A stretch of 64,000 nucleotides of DNA from Lingula anatina (taxonomy: Eukaryota; Brachiopoda; Lingulata; Lingulida; Lingulidae): the NCBI RefSeq assembly GCF_001039355.2, contig NW_019774436.1:339960-403959 (forward strand), in the 5' to 3' direction. How positions within the stretch are numbered: position 1 is the stretch's first letter; the number at the start of each line of letters is the position of its first letter. The position numbers and the translations under genes are program-made. The notes under the pieces were generated by a model. The model was not told the origin of the DNA. It was given only the letters and a program-made list of their open reading frames with translations, and searched no databases. This document shows positions 1-61,400 of the stretch, one piece after another.

Positions 1-466
1 AACTGCAAAACCTTATCATATTATTCCCAAAAATATTGATACAGATATTTCAAATATATTTGTCATGTTTAAAAATGGCCCATAAATGTCAAGCAATTGC
101 CCATTGATATGCAAAATGGCCCATTAAGGGTGACCCAGGAGGGGCCATTGTCCCATGGGTGGTTTGAACCTTCCCAATCACTGCTAGATGTGTATGCTGA
201 GACAGGCTGAAGCTTTTCCCCCTTATTTCTTATTTTTTCACAAATTATGCACTGAATTTTGATGTTAGATTATCATTTTATGGCTAACAATATGAGCTTT
301 TGTACTAAAAATATGTGTTGGCCTTTGAATTTAAAATTTCTGAATTTGTATTTCAAATCCACTCCTGTAAAGCGACTTTCTTACAAACTTCTGTTAAAAT
401 TCTATTGTTTAAAAATTATGTTATTTTGATCAAGTTGTCATTTTAACATTCTGCATTATATTCCAG
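1..466 (+). other. Intron of the left-edge plus-strand gene
   Basis: AT-rich sequence up to the acceptor at 465-466. I see no coding exon or recognisable repeat in it, apart from several short 'ggccca' words at 76-130. Confidence 0.4.
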
Positions 467-634
467 TTGGGGCTGATAATGTGGCTGTTATTGCTGTGGG
501 AAGTGTACAAGGGCATGTTGAGCTTCCAGGCTGTGGCAATCGTAATGCTGGCTCAATCTGTTATTTTCATAAACGCAGCTGCAGGGGGATTCTTCTATAC
601 TCGCCCCGTACCTCCCAGCCTTAAGAAGAATTGA
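467..634 (+). CDS. Terminal exon of an unidentified membrane protein gene
   Basis: The exon begins after a pyrimidine-rich acceptor ending in AG at 465-466 and stays open for 55 codons to TGA at 632-634. The peptide is strongly hydrophobic at first (it includes MWLLLLWEVYKGML), has a second apolar stretch (AVAIVMLAQSVIFINAAAGG), and ends in a short polar tail, FFYTRPVPPSLKKN. This fits one or two membrane segments close to a cytosolic or lumenal C-terminus. I do not recognise the family. The rest of the gene lies to the left of the window. The gene is tail-to-tail with the ASK kinase gene. The reading phase is chosen because it is the open one; an unrelated antisense reading frame overlaps the region. 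Confidence 0.6.
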   Translation: MGLIMWLLLLWEVYKGMLSFQAVAIVMLAQSVIFINAAAGGFFYTRPVPPSLKKN

Positions 635-910
635 GAGTATTTCACACCTACCTCCTTTAAGACCAGTACTCAGCAGGACTTGGATTAGTTTCAGATATTT
701 GTAGACCAATTTAAGACTGCTGAATCTGAACTGATTTTGAGTGATCAATTTAGAAACATGCTTGCCAATTCTATGTACTTTATGATTGCAATTTTTGATA
801 ATAAAATTATTAGTTAGAGTTATTATCAAGATATTAACGCCCAAGTTGAAAGAATCTTTGTAGATGTGTTTTGTATGTCTGATAAAATGACTTTTATCTT
901 ATTAAAATAA
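635..910 (+). other. Probable 3' UTR of the left-edge gene with poly(A) signals
   Basis: After the stop at 632-634 the sequence holds AATAAA at 800-805 and ATTAAA at 901-906, followed by a T-rich stretch. Either could direct cleavage. No other coding signal is visible here. Confidence 0.45.
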
Positions 911-1559
911 TGTTTTTATTATGTACTAGTTGCTTTTTTCTTTTACAATATTTTTGATAGAAGCATGTATATGTAGATGGTAGACAATTTGGATTCTATG
1001 GACATTTTAGCACTCCATGATATTTTATACAAATATCACAATTTTTTATGTAATTTGAGGTTGCTTGTCCATGCAAATAATAGAAATATCCTAATCCCAG
1101 ATCACAAATACAGCTACAGTATACAGCTGAACTTGCATAGATTTGTGTACACTATAACTCAGTTAAAAATATGATATTAGGAGCCTGTGAATCTCGGTGT
1201 CAATGCTGCTGTTGTGAGATGGGGGGATCTAAGTCAGTCTGAAACCATTTTATAATCACACTGGAAAATTGCACCTACAGAGAATAAGGTCATATAAATG
1301 TTGTTTATGCTATACATTTCAACTGTCAAAATGTGTAACATATGGGTTCTATTCGGAAGTTAAATGAAGGGAGAGTCCAAATGAATTCATAATATGACTT
1401 GAAATCTCACTGAAGAATCATGGCAGACATTGTCTATTTTCAAATGCTTTCTTGTATTCCTTTCAATGTGTGGTCACAAAGACAATTGTTCAAGTTTTTG
1501 TCTCTTAAAGCAAAGTAGTTTGCATGTTTAGATTAAGTAAACTGAAAAGCAAATATAAA

Positions 1560-3428
1560 GGCAGCTTTAGCTAAGTTTATTTGGTACTAAATATATACCG
1601 CACATTTTATTCCAACATTATGCTTCTGCAATAGCTTGTCATTAAAAACATTATATTGGACTTTGTATGCAAATATATAGAACCTTGTCACATTACTGAG
1701 AAAATACAAATAAATATTTAGTCAAAACACTGAAGTTGGATTTATGGCATCTCTTAGTCAGTAAATAACAAATGTACACTGTGAAACGCAAAATACCAGA
1801 CTCGGGATGCTGCAAGTCAAGGTAGTCTTCAAACGTGCAACTCTCCTTTAAATTGCGATTAATAACTTACAAATGTGGTGTACAAATTTTCCAGAGCTTT
1901 ACAGTGTCCACACTTTACTCTCTCCATTAAATCATACACAAACTTATATAAATGATTGAAATTTAACAGAAATTGACTTGGCACCACCCAATGCAATGAC
2001 TGGCCTGATCACCATCAATAAATAACTTGAAAATGGGCAGAGTAAATACTTTTTACCACATGAAGGTGCTAAAATTCCCCGATACTGGTAGAAAACCAAA
2101 TGGCAAAACATGTCATGATTAAGCCATGGTATTCAAGCTGGGTTTGCTTTGTAAAATTTTGAGCTTAAAAATATAGGCTCTAAAATGACTTGTGCCTTTA
2201 TAAAAAAAGACAAAGATAGGCTTTCAAACCAGGGTGAAAACTACTAAAACAATCACAGTCCTTTTTGTAATGAATTCCCTTTACACTATTTAATAATGTG
2301 CACTTCACTACAAAGCACCTATCATGATGTTTATCTCAATCATTTCATTATGTACATATTTACAAATATTTTGGATTTGCCAGTGAACCAATTAAGCAAA
2401 AGATAATTTTCTCGGGATTGTAACCTTTCTCCGTGTTTTTCCTAAGTGAGCAGCACACTAGTCCAGCCTATACTTACTGCACATTTTTTCTCTAAAATAA
2501 AATTCTTCAACATTTACACAATAAGTTAGCATTCAATGACTTAAAATGATACTGCATTCTGCAAATATTTGAGCAAGAGGACAAATTAAACAATAATCCA
2601 AAGGCTGTCTGTTGGTACTCCTACAAAATTTGAGGTAGAGAAGCAAAATATGTCTACTTGTCATAATCTTCCAAATCGCCACATGAAATTTCTACGATAT
2701 CTAAAAAAATCCATTTTCAATAAAATATACACTTGATAATATAAACAATGCCATCCTAAAACTATTTTGGAAAAAATTCAAAGATTAATAAAATTCCACA
2801 CTCATAACTATAATGCCACAGTGCTATTTATCACAATATTTTAATTTCTTTAACAAAAATAAAGCATGGGTTGGGTTTTAAACCAAATATGAAACTCCAC
2901 ATGAAAACTATAAGGCATGGACTCTTCCTCAACAGGACCTCTTGAAATTTCCACTGTGAAATAAATCTTTACACAAAATTGCAAAACGAACATTATATAT
3001 ATAAATATATACTTTAAGGCTGCCATATGTTATAACTACAGTCATTTTTAAACTTTATTTTACTATGTGAAGGGCTTGTGCTGTCAATGCAGTTCCTAAA
3101 CATGATGTTTCAGACAAAAAACAAAAAAGAGATTTTGTCCTGAACAGTTTTCTACCATCTTTCCCTGTTAAAGCATCAAAAGGCACGATGCTTCTAACAG
3201 TTTTCTCAGTTCATTGTACAAAGAAATTTCAATCATGATGAGTTTTTTTCCATTTAGGCGCACCAATATATCTCCATAAATAAATAAACATTTCAAACAG
3301 CAAAGAGCAGTCACCTTCCTTCCAATTTCAGCAACATCTATATTCAGCTCCACTTCAAGTCCCACTGCTGACATAGAATCTCTCCCTCACAAGATAGTGC
3401 AGTAAGTCCATGCCTTTGTCCATAATTG
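1560..3428 (-). other. Probable 3' UTR of the ASK kinase gene
   Basis: The sequence downstream of the kinase stop codon is AT-rich and non-coding. Minus-strand AATAAA signals (TTTATT on the plus strand) lie at 3054-3059, 1606-1611 and 1576-1581, so a UTR of roughly 0.4 to 1.9 kb is possible. Which site is used cannot be told from sequence alone. The stretch from about 910 to 1560 holds nothing I can identify. Confidence 0.35.
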
Positions 3429-53187
<49,759 letters not shown>

Positions 53188-53586
53188 TTTGGCATCATTG
53201 CTGCTAGGAAAAAGGCCACCTGAGAGCTGAAAAGAGTATAAAACCATAAGACATACTTTAAACAATGTATATCACAAATTACAGATCAGCAATCATCTAC
53301 GTGAGCAAGATGTATAGCAAAAAGATGGCTACAGATATGCAAACAAGATGTATGTAGGTTACATATGTATATTGTCTGGGAGCTGATGGAAACAATGTAT
53401 AGCTGATCTACGTGCACAGATCTTGAGTAGAGCTGTACAGCAATATGAAAATGTAGTCTGTTCGGTATGTAAAGACCAGACATAAAAATAGTCTTGTTAT
53501 ATATCTCTTTGCTGTCAAGCCAGGTAGCATTTATACGGACATTTGATTTCAATAAACTTTTTAACACTTGTTTCCCAAAAACCATT

Positions 53587-53588
<2 letters not shown>

Positions 53589-53644
<56 letters not shown>

Positions 53645-53648
53645 CACT
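53589..53648. repeat. (CA)n microsatellite
   Basis: About 29 CA units with one interruption at 53629. Confidence 0.97.
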
Positions 53649-54515
53649 ACTAAGACATAAAACATGAGCTAACATGTTAATTCAGCCTTTGCACTTCCCC
53701 CTATTCTTCTGCTAAAACTAAGATAAAAATAAATTGCTGTACTATTCTCCTAAAGTCCTTAAGTACTACACAATACTGCTTTGTATAATATCCTTAACAC
53801 AGTGCAGCTAACATGACATAAATCAACATTTAAACTTTTTTTTACCCATCTTTGTTCTATCATCTGCCTTGTATCCATGTTTATGTATACATCTCCACTA
53901 CACTGTTTTGCTGATTCACAAATACCAAATCCTCCATAAAAAACATAGATTGCTCTAAAAACACATATCACGTTGATTCACTGAGGTTCTCAATGGCTAT
54001 GTTGAGCATATATGAGCATGCGACCTCCATCCCCCACAGAATCGAGGTCACATGTTAATGTGGAAGGATGGGCGGTAAGCAGTTTACTGTAAATAACAGG
54101 TTAAAGAATAAGGCAACATTTACCCTGTACTTTTTTTGTCTAAAAATTAACCCATCATAATGAAAACTATATAGTTAGACTAATGGTCCTTAGATGTAAT
54201 TTTATAATTTAAGAATTCCATATTACATTCTACCATCCATGTCATTCATAATTTTTTTTCAGTCTTTAAAAATGGAACTAGATTCTAGTAAGTGACAAGG
54301 GAAAGAGAGCACGCTTATTTCAAAAAGAACTGTGGGTAGCCACACACGTTTTTCTTGAAAATCACTGCAATTAATCTTCAGCTTTTCACACAGTTTTCAT
54401 CCAGAGGAAGTTCTAATATTGTCAAAGTTAAAATGACCTTGTAATCCCTTGAGATTACTGTACCTGTCACAACTTAATCAGTCCCTTTAAAAGAGAACAG
54501 GAACTACTGAACTTT

Positions 54516-54682
54516 TTGAACCTTGTTTTTTTACGAAAAATAGTAAGAATATTAAGATAATATGTTACAAATAAAAACAACATCCCAATAAAGCATATAT
54601 CTTCAGTTTTTTTACAAAAAATAGTAAGAATATTAAGACAGTATGTAAATAAAAACAGCATCCCAATAAAGCATATCTTCCA
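54516..54682. repeat. Two-copy tandem duplication of about 85 bp
   Basis: Both copies contain AATAGTAAGAATATTAAGA and end CATCCCAATAAAGCATAT. They differ by a few substitutions and short indels. Confidence 0.85.
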
Positions 54683-55205
54683 TATACAGGACAAGATTCT
54701 GCATGTTTGCAGTTTTTTAATAACTGAACTATTTTAAACATATATCATAAATATCTAATTCACTTATATATTCTTATCCATCTACTTCAGGAAACTGCCT
54801 TTGAAAAATAAGAAATTTTGTCAAATAACCTGCATCTCCACTGTCAGGATCATGTTCCATTCTTGTCCCAACACAAAAGATGAAACTTATGATCCAAGAG
54901 ATCTATTCAAACACTCAGTTACTGCTCTAACTATGGTTTACTATAGGGATAATCTTTAGAGAATTCTTTTATTGGCTACTATGATGTTGATATGTATTTA
55001 CTCATGAGTCCCCTATTTGATGAATACTTCAATTACATCTTATCAGTATCAATCCATGATGTCAACTACAAAAATGATTACCTTTATCTCAAAAGATCTC
55101 CTTTAGCTAATCACTGACATAGCAAAAACCATTTTGTCTATTTATGAACTATTTAACTAAATTGCTATTAGGCTAATAAATAAAAAGAAGAAAGTGTGGA
55201 TGCAG

Positions 55206-55426
55206 TAAACCCCCCTTTACACTGGACAATGTCCTTTTTTGTCCCATAGTACCGCCCTGTTTATGAGTAAAAAAAGTACTTTCCGTGCTAACAATTGGCT
55301 GATCACCGAGCATTCATTTTGCAACCAAAGCAATGCTTGTGCCTCCTTTCTACGACTGCAGTAAGGCCAGTTTCGTGGTTGTACAATGGCACAGAAAGGA
55401 TGCCATCCAGTGTAAAGGGGGTTTAA
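55206..55426. mobile_element. MITE with TAA target duplication
   Basis: TAA at 55206-55208 and 55424-55426 flanks a 215-bp element. Its ends are ACCCCCCTTTACACTGGAC and the complement of AACCCCCTTTACACTGGAT. A 3-bp TAA duplication fits the PIF/Harbinger superfamily. The open frame inside is not a transposase. Confidence 0.75.
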
Positions 55427-58134
55427 GCAAATGTACTAGTAATGCTTTCAATATTCTCAATATTTTATCATGTTATCTGAAGTTCAGTGAACAGCCTAGC
55501 AAGTCTCTGTGCAAATATAACGAGCTGTCCTCCTCCGAGAAGTATAATTGTAAGATGCCTCTTCACCATGGTTAACCATCTTCTTCCACCTTCTTTCCAG
55601 AAACTGTTTATTTTTTTAACAAAATTTTAAAAAATCTTAACAATATCATTGGCATAATATTTAATCTACTGCATGCTAATTTGAAATACTCATCTTCAAC
55701 TACATTGCTATTTGCAGCAGTATTGATATGACAAAAATAAACAATCCTTGACAACTATTGTTTTAAACAAAAAGCAGACCATATACATCAACTCCACCTA
55801 AAAGTCAGTAAGTACACTTGTCACTGTGCCTCCCCAACAGATGCATATCAGTCACAATCTAAATTAAATGGCAGCACGGGTTCTAGCTACATGTATTGAT
55901 GCAGATTATTCTAATAACAGAGTTTTACGGCTGTATATCATAGTTTTTTTTTTGCTAATATAACTATGGGTCAAGCCACAATACTCATCTTACAGAAATG
56001 TGGTTTCAACAGACATCAGTTTTAAATATAGGCCACTAATAAAGTTGGTCAATTTTTTAAGCAGTGTTTTGCTATTTCAATAAAGAGTTACAAAAATAGC
56101 GTTTTTTATTTACATTGGTTAAGACCCCTAAAAGGATTGTAATAACAGCAAAGTTGAAACCTCTGTTCAGTAAACTTGGGCCAGCAAATAAACAAAACAT
56201 CCAAAGGGAGTCATTGTGGTAAACCAATAAAATTAGGCTTAATTTCAGTCTATACTTATTTGATGGTTTGACAGCAAAATTTCATCCCTTCTCTTACATC
56301 AATATTAGCTTTTCAAACCTCCACAGTCTGATTACTATAATAGCCCAAAAATCATCTTTTTCTGTGTTACTTAAAAAAAACATAACACTAGTACAAAAAT
56401 AACATCAACCTTAAAAATACCACAGGTGTATAACCATAAGCACCCTGGATTTCAAGGTCTGTATTACTGCAATCTAAATCCCATGGGCGAAATGGTGACT
56501 GCCTTAACTCAGAAACTCAGGGTCAAAGTACCAAACACCAGCCCTATTACGACTCAATTTGTTAACCTACTTCTGTTGTTTTGACAATAACAGATATTTC
56601 AGACAATTCTTTGGATCTGATTACAAGGCCAAGATAGTGATTAAAACCTGCCTCCACCCAACTCCACCCATTATATTTAACAGCAACAGAGAGAGATGAG
56701 TCAGGCCACTATGGAGTATGAAATCCAACTCTGATTATAATCAGATAAATTTTAAAAAATCATAAATGATACTGTGAGAATATTAAAACATCTAGGAGGA
56801 TCTAGATATTAAGTAATTATAAGTATGGTCAAATTCTATGAAAAATCTTATATCAAACAGACTCATGACACAAGAGAGGCGATAATGACCTTGTGTGATA
56901 AAACAAATTCTAAATAGCTCATGTAACCTATTTACATTGCAAAAAGTGGTTAGCATAGAGCACATCTTTACAGATTTTATCTAGGACATTGGTCAATGAT
57001 ACAAGGTCAGGTGCCTAACATGTGCTGCAACATTTGACCTGTAGCATGAACCTGCTGCCATCTATCATTGAAGGCATACAGCAGGCTAACTTGTCACTTT
57101 CTTAGTGATAGGCTTCACTAATACCCCAAAATATATTGCATCCCTTAAAGAACTATAATAAGGACAAAATTCCAAAATTCCTAAAAAATTATCAATACAG
57201 GAATTATGGGTTTGGAACTCAGTATAGTCATGATTGCTAGACATTAGAAAATTGCTGAGAGCCCTAGAAAATTTTCTCTCTGAAATCCCATAAATGGGAC
57301 CTGTGCTTATATATGAATTCAATCATTTTACATGCTATCTTGACGGTATTCTCGAGGTGATTTTCAAGCCAAATCTATATAATTGAGATAAGAGTTTCAT
57401 TAGCTCTGTATTTTATAAGCTCTTGATAAAAAGAAAAACAATAATTTAAATCAAATCTATATATATTGAGAAAAAAACATCTGCTCAAGAATTTTTGTGT
57501 AGCACATCTCACATCTTGGAAATAATGTTTTATTAATTCCATTTATTAATAAATAATAAAGTTGGGGCTGTTCAATTGTAAACGTCTGGTCAGACCCTGT
57601 ACATGTACATTTAGATTACCATAGACGTCCAAACATTTCAGAAGAAAACATTTATTTGAGGGATTTTGCCATTTATAAAGTCTTAATTGGGAAATATAAG
57701 TAGCTCTGCAGGTATTTCGACATAAAAATACGACTCTTTGCTATTTTTCAAATACGTTTTAATAAGACATAAGTCAAAATATTTATCGTTGACATATATA
57801 ATAAGATATCAGTGATTTTTCGTTTACATTAAAATATCAAATAAGACGAACACAAAACTGTACACTGTGCATCCATAGCCGCATAGACAAAAGGATAAAT
57901 TAAACTTATAAAACATCAAAGACACCTGTCAAATTGTCGGTATGGTCCAAGTACCCGCGGTCTTTTCGTCCCTAGCATAATCAAGCTCGTGACCTACTTT
58001 CAGCCCAGCAAGTTCGGATAACACCAGACACATACAAAGCATGCTACTACTACTTGCAAGAATGCAATCAACAAAAATTCTAGGTCACGTTAACAGGGAA
58101 GAGTTATTTTGCTCTCACACTAAACGATTCTTAC

Positions 58135-58350
58135 CTTTTCTGTCTCTGAACAAGAAAATCAACGAATGTTATTGCAAGAATTTGCACATCGGCCGTTCCT
58201 CTGGAGTTAATCGCGGAAGGTCATCTCCAGGTCAATTTTTAAGATATTTCAAGATTTCATGTAAAATCTCCAATATAATAAAATACACTTGTAAAACCGA
58301 AGAAATGTTTCCTGCATTCGAGTTTGATGCTTTTTGATCTCACAAGATGG
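58135..58350 (-). other. MAP3K5: ASK exon 1, probably non-coding (5' UTR)
   Basis: A good donor (AAAAG then GTAAGAAT on the minus strand) sits at 58133-58134, just inside the shared promoter. Joined to the next exon, the frame has an in-frame TGA shortly upstream and no ATG after it, so this exon would be untranslated. The 5' limit is only an estimate; no transcription start can be read directly. Confidence 0.5.
58268..58307. repeat. 40-bp direct repeat, copy 1 (in ASK exon 1 region)
   Basis: It begins CTCCAATATAATAAAATACA and ends GAAGAAATG. It recurs at 58917-58956 with one mismatch. Confidence 0.9.
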
Positions 58351-58389
58351 TCTCGGATGCTAGAGACTACAGACCATCAAAGATGGCGG
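58340..58389. promoter_or_regulatory. Bidirectional promoter region with YY1-like motifs
   Basis: The gap between the first exons of ASK (minus) and HGD (plus) is tens of bases. AAAGATGGCGG at 58379-58389 overlaps the HGD start codon and fits the known YY1 consensus; a weaker CACAAGATGG lies at 58341-58350. No TATA box is evident at a fitting distance. Transcription starts are inferred, not seen. Confidence 0.4.
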
Positions 58390-58400
58390 ATAAGTTAAAG
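58383..58400 (+). CDS. HGD: HGD exon 1 coding part
   Basis: ATG GCG GAT AAG TTA AAG encodes MADKLK, followed by donor GTGCGT. Human HGD starts MAELKY, so the start fits well and sits in a Kozak-like AAGATGG context. Confidence 0.85.
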
Positions 58401-61400
58401 GTGCGTTTTTTGTTTATGTCCACGTTTGTCATGTTTGTCACCTTACTGAAAAGATAAGCAAAAATCTGCTTACATGGTAGGAAATTTCGGTTCTACCACA
58501 AGTAACTTATGATAGTTGTTGGTGTTTTATGGGTGGTTAACTTTGGGTAAAAAAAAAACTAATTAAGACAGAGGTGTGTCTCAAATAACGAGTTTTGATT
58601 GGTTGTTTGGCATGCACATGTTGCAGGATCTTCGTGGCTCTGGGGATCTCTTTTACGCACAAATATGTACAAAGACACACACTTGCAATTTACTGATTTT
58701 TACGGAGACGTTAATACTTTTTAAGTGATTCATAAAATCGGATACTATCACGATTTGCGAAAATGTTTATTTTGTCTTGGATCGCGCGCATGATGGAATG
58801 TCAACACATTTACGTTACATTTTTATGTGAAACGAAAGACAAATGATATTTGTCCCAGTATGAGACCACTAACTAGGGCAATATCAAGAGCGAGTTTTTG
58901 ACATGGTTTCAAGAGACTCCAATATAATAAAATACACTTGTAAAACTGAAGAAATGCATTCCAAATAGAATGATAAATGTGTCTTGCACACAATACAAAA
59001 GGCAGATTATTAAATGGAGATATATTAAATTCTGAAGAAAATCCATTACCAATTAAAATTGATAAGATGTAATTTTGGTGATTTACTCTTTTAATTAATC
59101 TCCTAATTCAAAATTAAATGCCATGTAACGTATTTGAATTAATAGTACAAGTTTCTAGCACAATAAAATTGGCATGCCAAAACAACTAAGATTTATCTCT
59201 CAAACAAAAGGAAAAAAGGCTTAAAATTGGACTGAAATTGGACCAACTTTTCTCTTCCTCCCTCTTCCCCCCCCCCCCCCCCCCCCTCCCTTGAGTCTGT
59301 AGGCACGGAAAGTAAGATAAAAATATATGTGGTACTTTTTTCGGGGAGGGGGGGGGGATGTAATGAAACTGTGGTATTTATATACATGTAAATTACACTA
59401 TTTTAATTTTAAATATTTGGTGACAGTTTTTGTTGGCTATAGCAGCAATAATTTGACACTAGAACTCCATAATGTCCTGTAGAACAGTTAGCTATATTAT
59501 TGTAATAGACTTGTGAAGATTCTTTTGTCTATAGCTACTGTCTGATCTTACCATCCAATATTTCATCTACTTGCAGTCAGACTTCATCTGGGAATGAGGT
59601 TGTGACAGGCATGACTACCTATCACCCCCTCTGGTGTGCTATTTGGTCAGATCCCCCAGGATAAAATAATAAAAAAAAATTAATCTGATTTGTTTTTTGT
59701 TAAATATATTTACAGCTCCTGTAATACAATGCACCTACAGCATATTTCATTTGTTGCAGCTGAAGTATATGACTGGGTTTGGAAATGAGTTTACGTCTGA
59801 AGATCCCAGATGTGCAGGTGCCTTACCTGAAGGCCAGGTAAATCTTGTTTTGAAGTATCTCAAACAATGACAGGGTTTTGTAAGAGTACAAAATCAAATA
59901 ATTTCTTACTTAATTAATTAGAGGGTTAATGAACTTACCGTAGGTGAACGATATTTGACCTGGATTCCACGTCATCGTCGGTGACAGAATAGGGTTCACA
60001 TGAGAGATGCGCACGCAGCGTCATATTTCAAAGTAGTTGTAGTGTGGACCACAGAGTGACAGAATGGTTCACGGGAAGGGAAATGTCCCAGGATGGGATG
60101 TGAACCCTATTCTGTCACCCACGATGATGTGGAATCCAGGTAAAATATCACTTACCTACGGTAAGTAAGTTTATTTAACCCTCTAATTCCACATCACCGT
60201 CTAGTGGCATAATAGGCTCCACATGAGATGTTCAAAGTGTGGTCCAGACACAACACCTTACAAAGTTTTTTGAAACCAGCAAATAAAGGCACAAACACTA
60301 TGTGTTTAAATCAACATGTATTAACTGCAAAGAACAATGAATTTGTTTATCAAACAACTTGTAAATGTTCAGCATATTCGATGCAAAAGAGAAATTCATC
60401 TGCACAATTTGCAGGAAACAACTCTAAGTGCAGAAGCTGCAGTTATAAACAGCATAATTAAATGTTCAAAAGAACTCCATCTGCACAATTTGCAGGAAAC
60501 AACTGTAACTGCACAAATTGCAGCTTAAAAAGTAAAATCAAATAAACAGTTCATAAAACAGCTCCCTGTAAATCTGAATGTCCGTGTCAGACACCAGTGC
60601 CAGACAAAATAGCATCTGCAAACTGGCCCTGTTGAGTTATTTCTGTATCGTAATATTTAGCAAATGTGCAATCTTTAGACCATCCTGCCGTCTTCAAAAT
60701 AGTGTCTAATGGCACTTCAGCAAGTTTTGCTTGTGAAGATGCTGCACTACGTGTGCTGTGTGGAGTAAATATCTCCATGTCAGAATTGTCTATACCAGCC
60801 ATATTCATAGTTTGCTTAATCCATCCAGATATGGTAGATTTGGCTGCTGCCTTACATGGCTTTACAGATGTTAAAAACAATCTTGTGATATTTCCTCTTA
60901 AATGTTTGACTCTGTCCATGTATTCCATTAAGACAGTACATAAACATAATTGTTTGGTGCATATGCTGTCACTGTTATTTCAGGAATGTGGTGACCTGGA
61001 CTTGACTGCTTCAGTTAATCACCAAATCTTAATGTGACTTTAGACTTATTAATTGTGATGTTACGAATATCAATAAGATGCAACGATTGTATTCTTTGAC
61101 CTGTCAATAACATAGTCAATGTCAATGCTTTCTTGCTCAGTTGTAAAAGATTAAGTTTTTTCACAGGTGAAAGTTTTTTGAGGTAATTCAAAAGCAAACT
61201 TGTGTCCCATATTACATTGTTCCTTGGTAATGCAGGTCTAGAAGTAAAAACTCCTCTCATCAGTCTGACCACGTGAGGATGAGCAACTGCTGGACACTTA
61301 TCCACCAAAATAAAAGTTGAAAGTGCTGATCTTGCTGTATTTAGAGCAGAATATCCAAGGCCCATATCAAAGCAACATCAGTTACATTTGGTAACAAGGT

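Larger units (their letters stand above)
53227..58134 (-). other. ASK intron 1
   Basis: It is a 4.9-kb first intron containing the (CA)n tract, an 85-bp tandem duplication at about 54516-54682 and a TAA-flanked MITE. No further coding exon was found, although a small coding exon with a start codon could hide here. Confidence 0.5.

Noticed and set aside
60228-60461. 77-codon plus-strand open frame near the DIRS-like relic
   Set aside because: It falls inside the relic next to its terminal repeat, in a local tandem repeat, and resembles no known protein.
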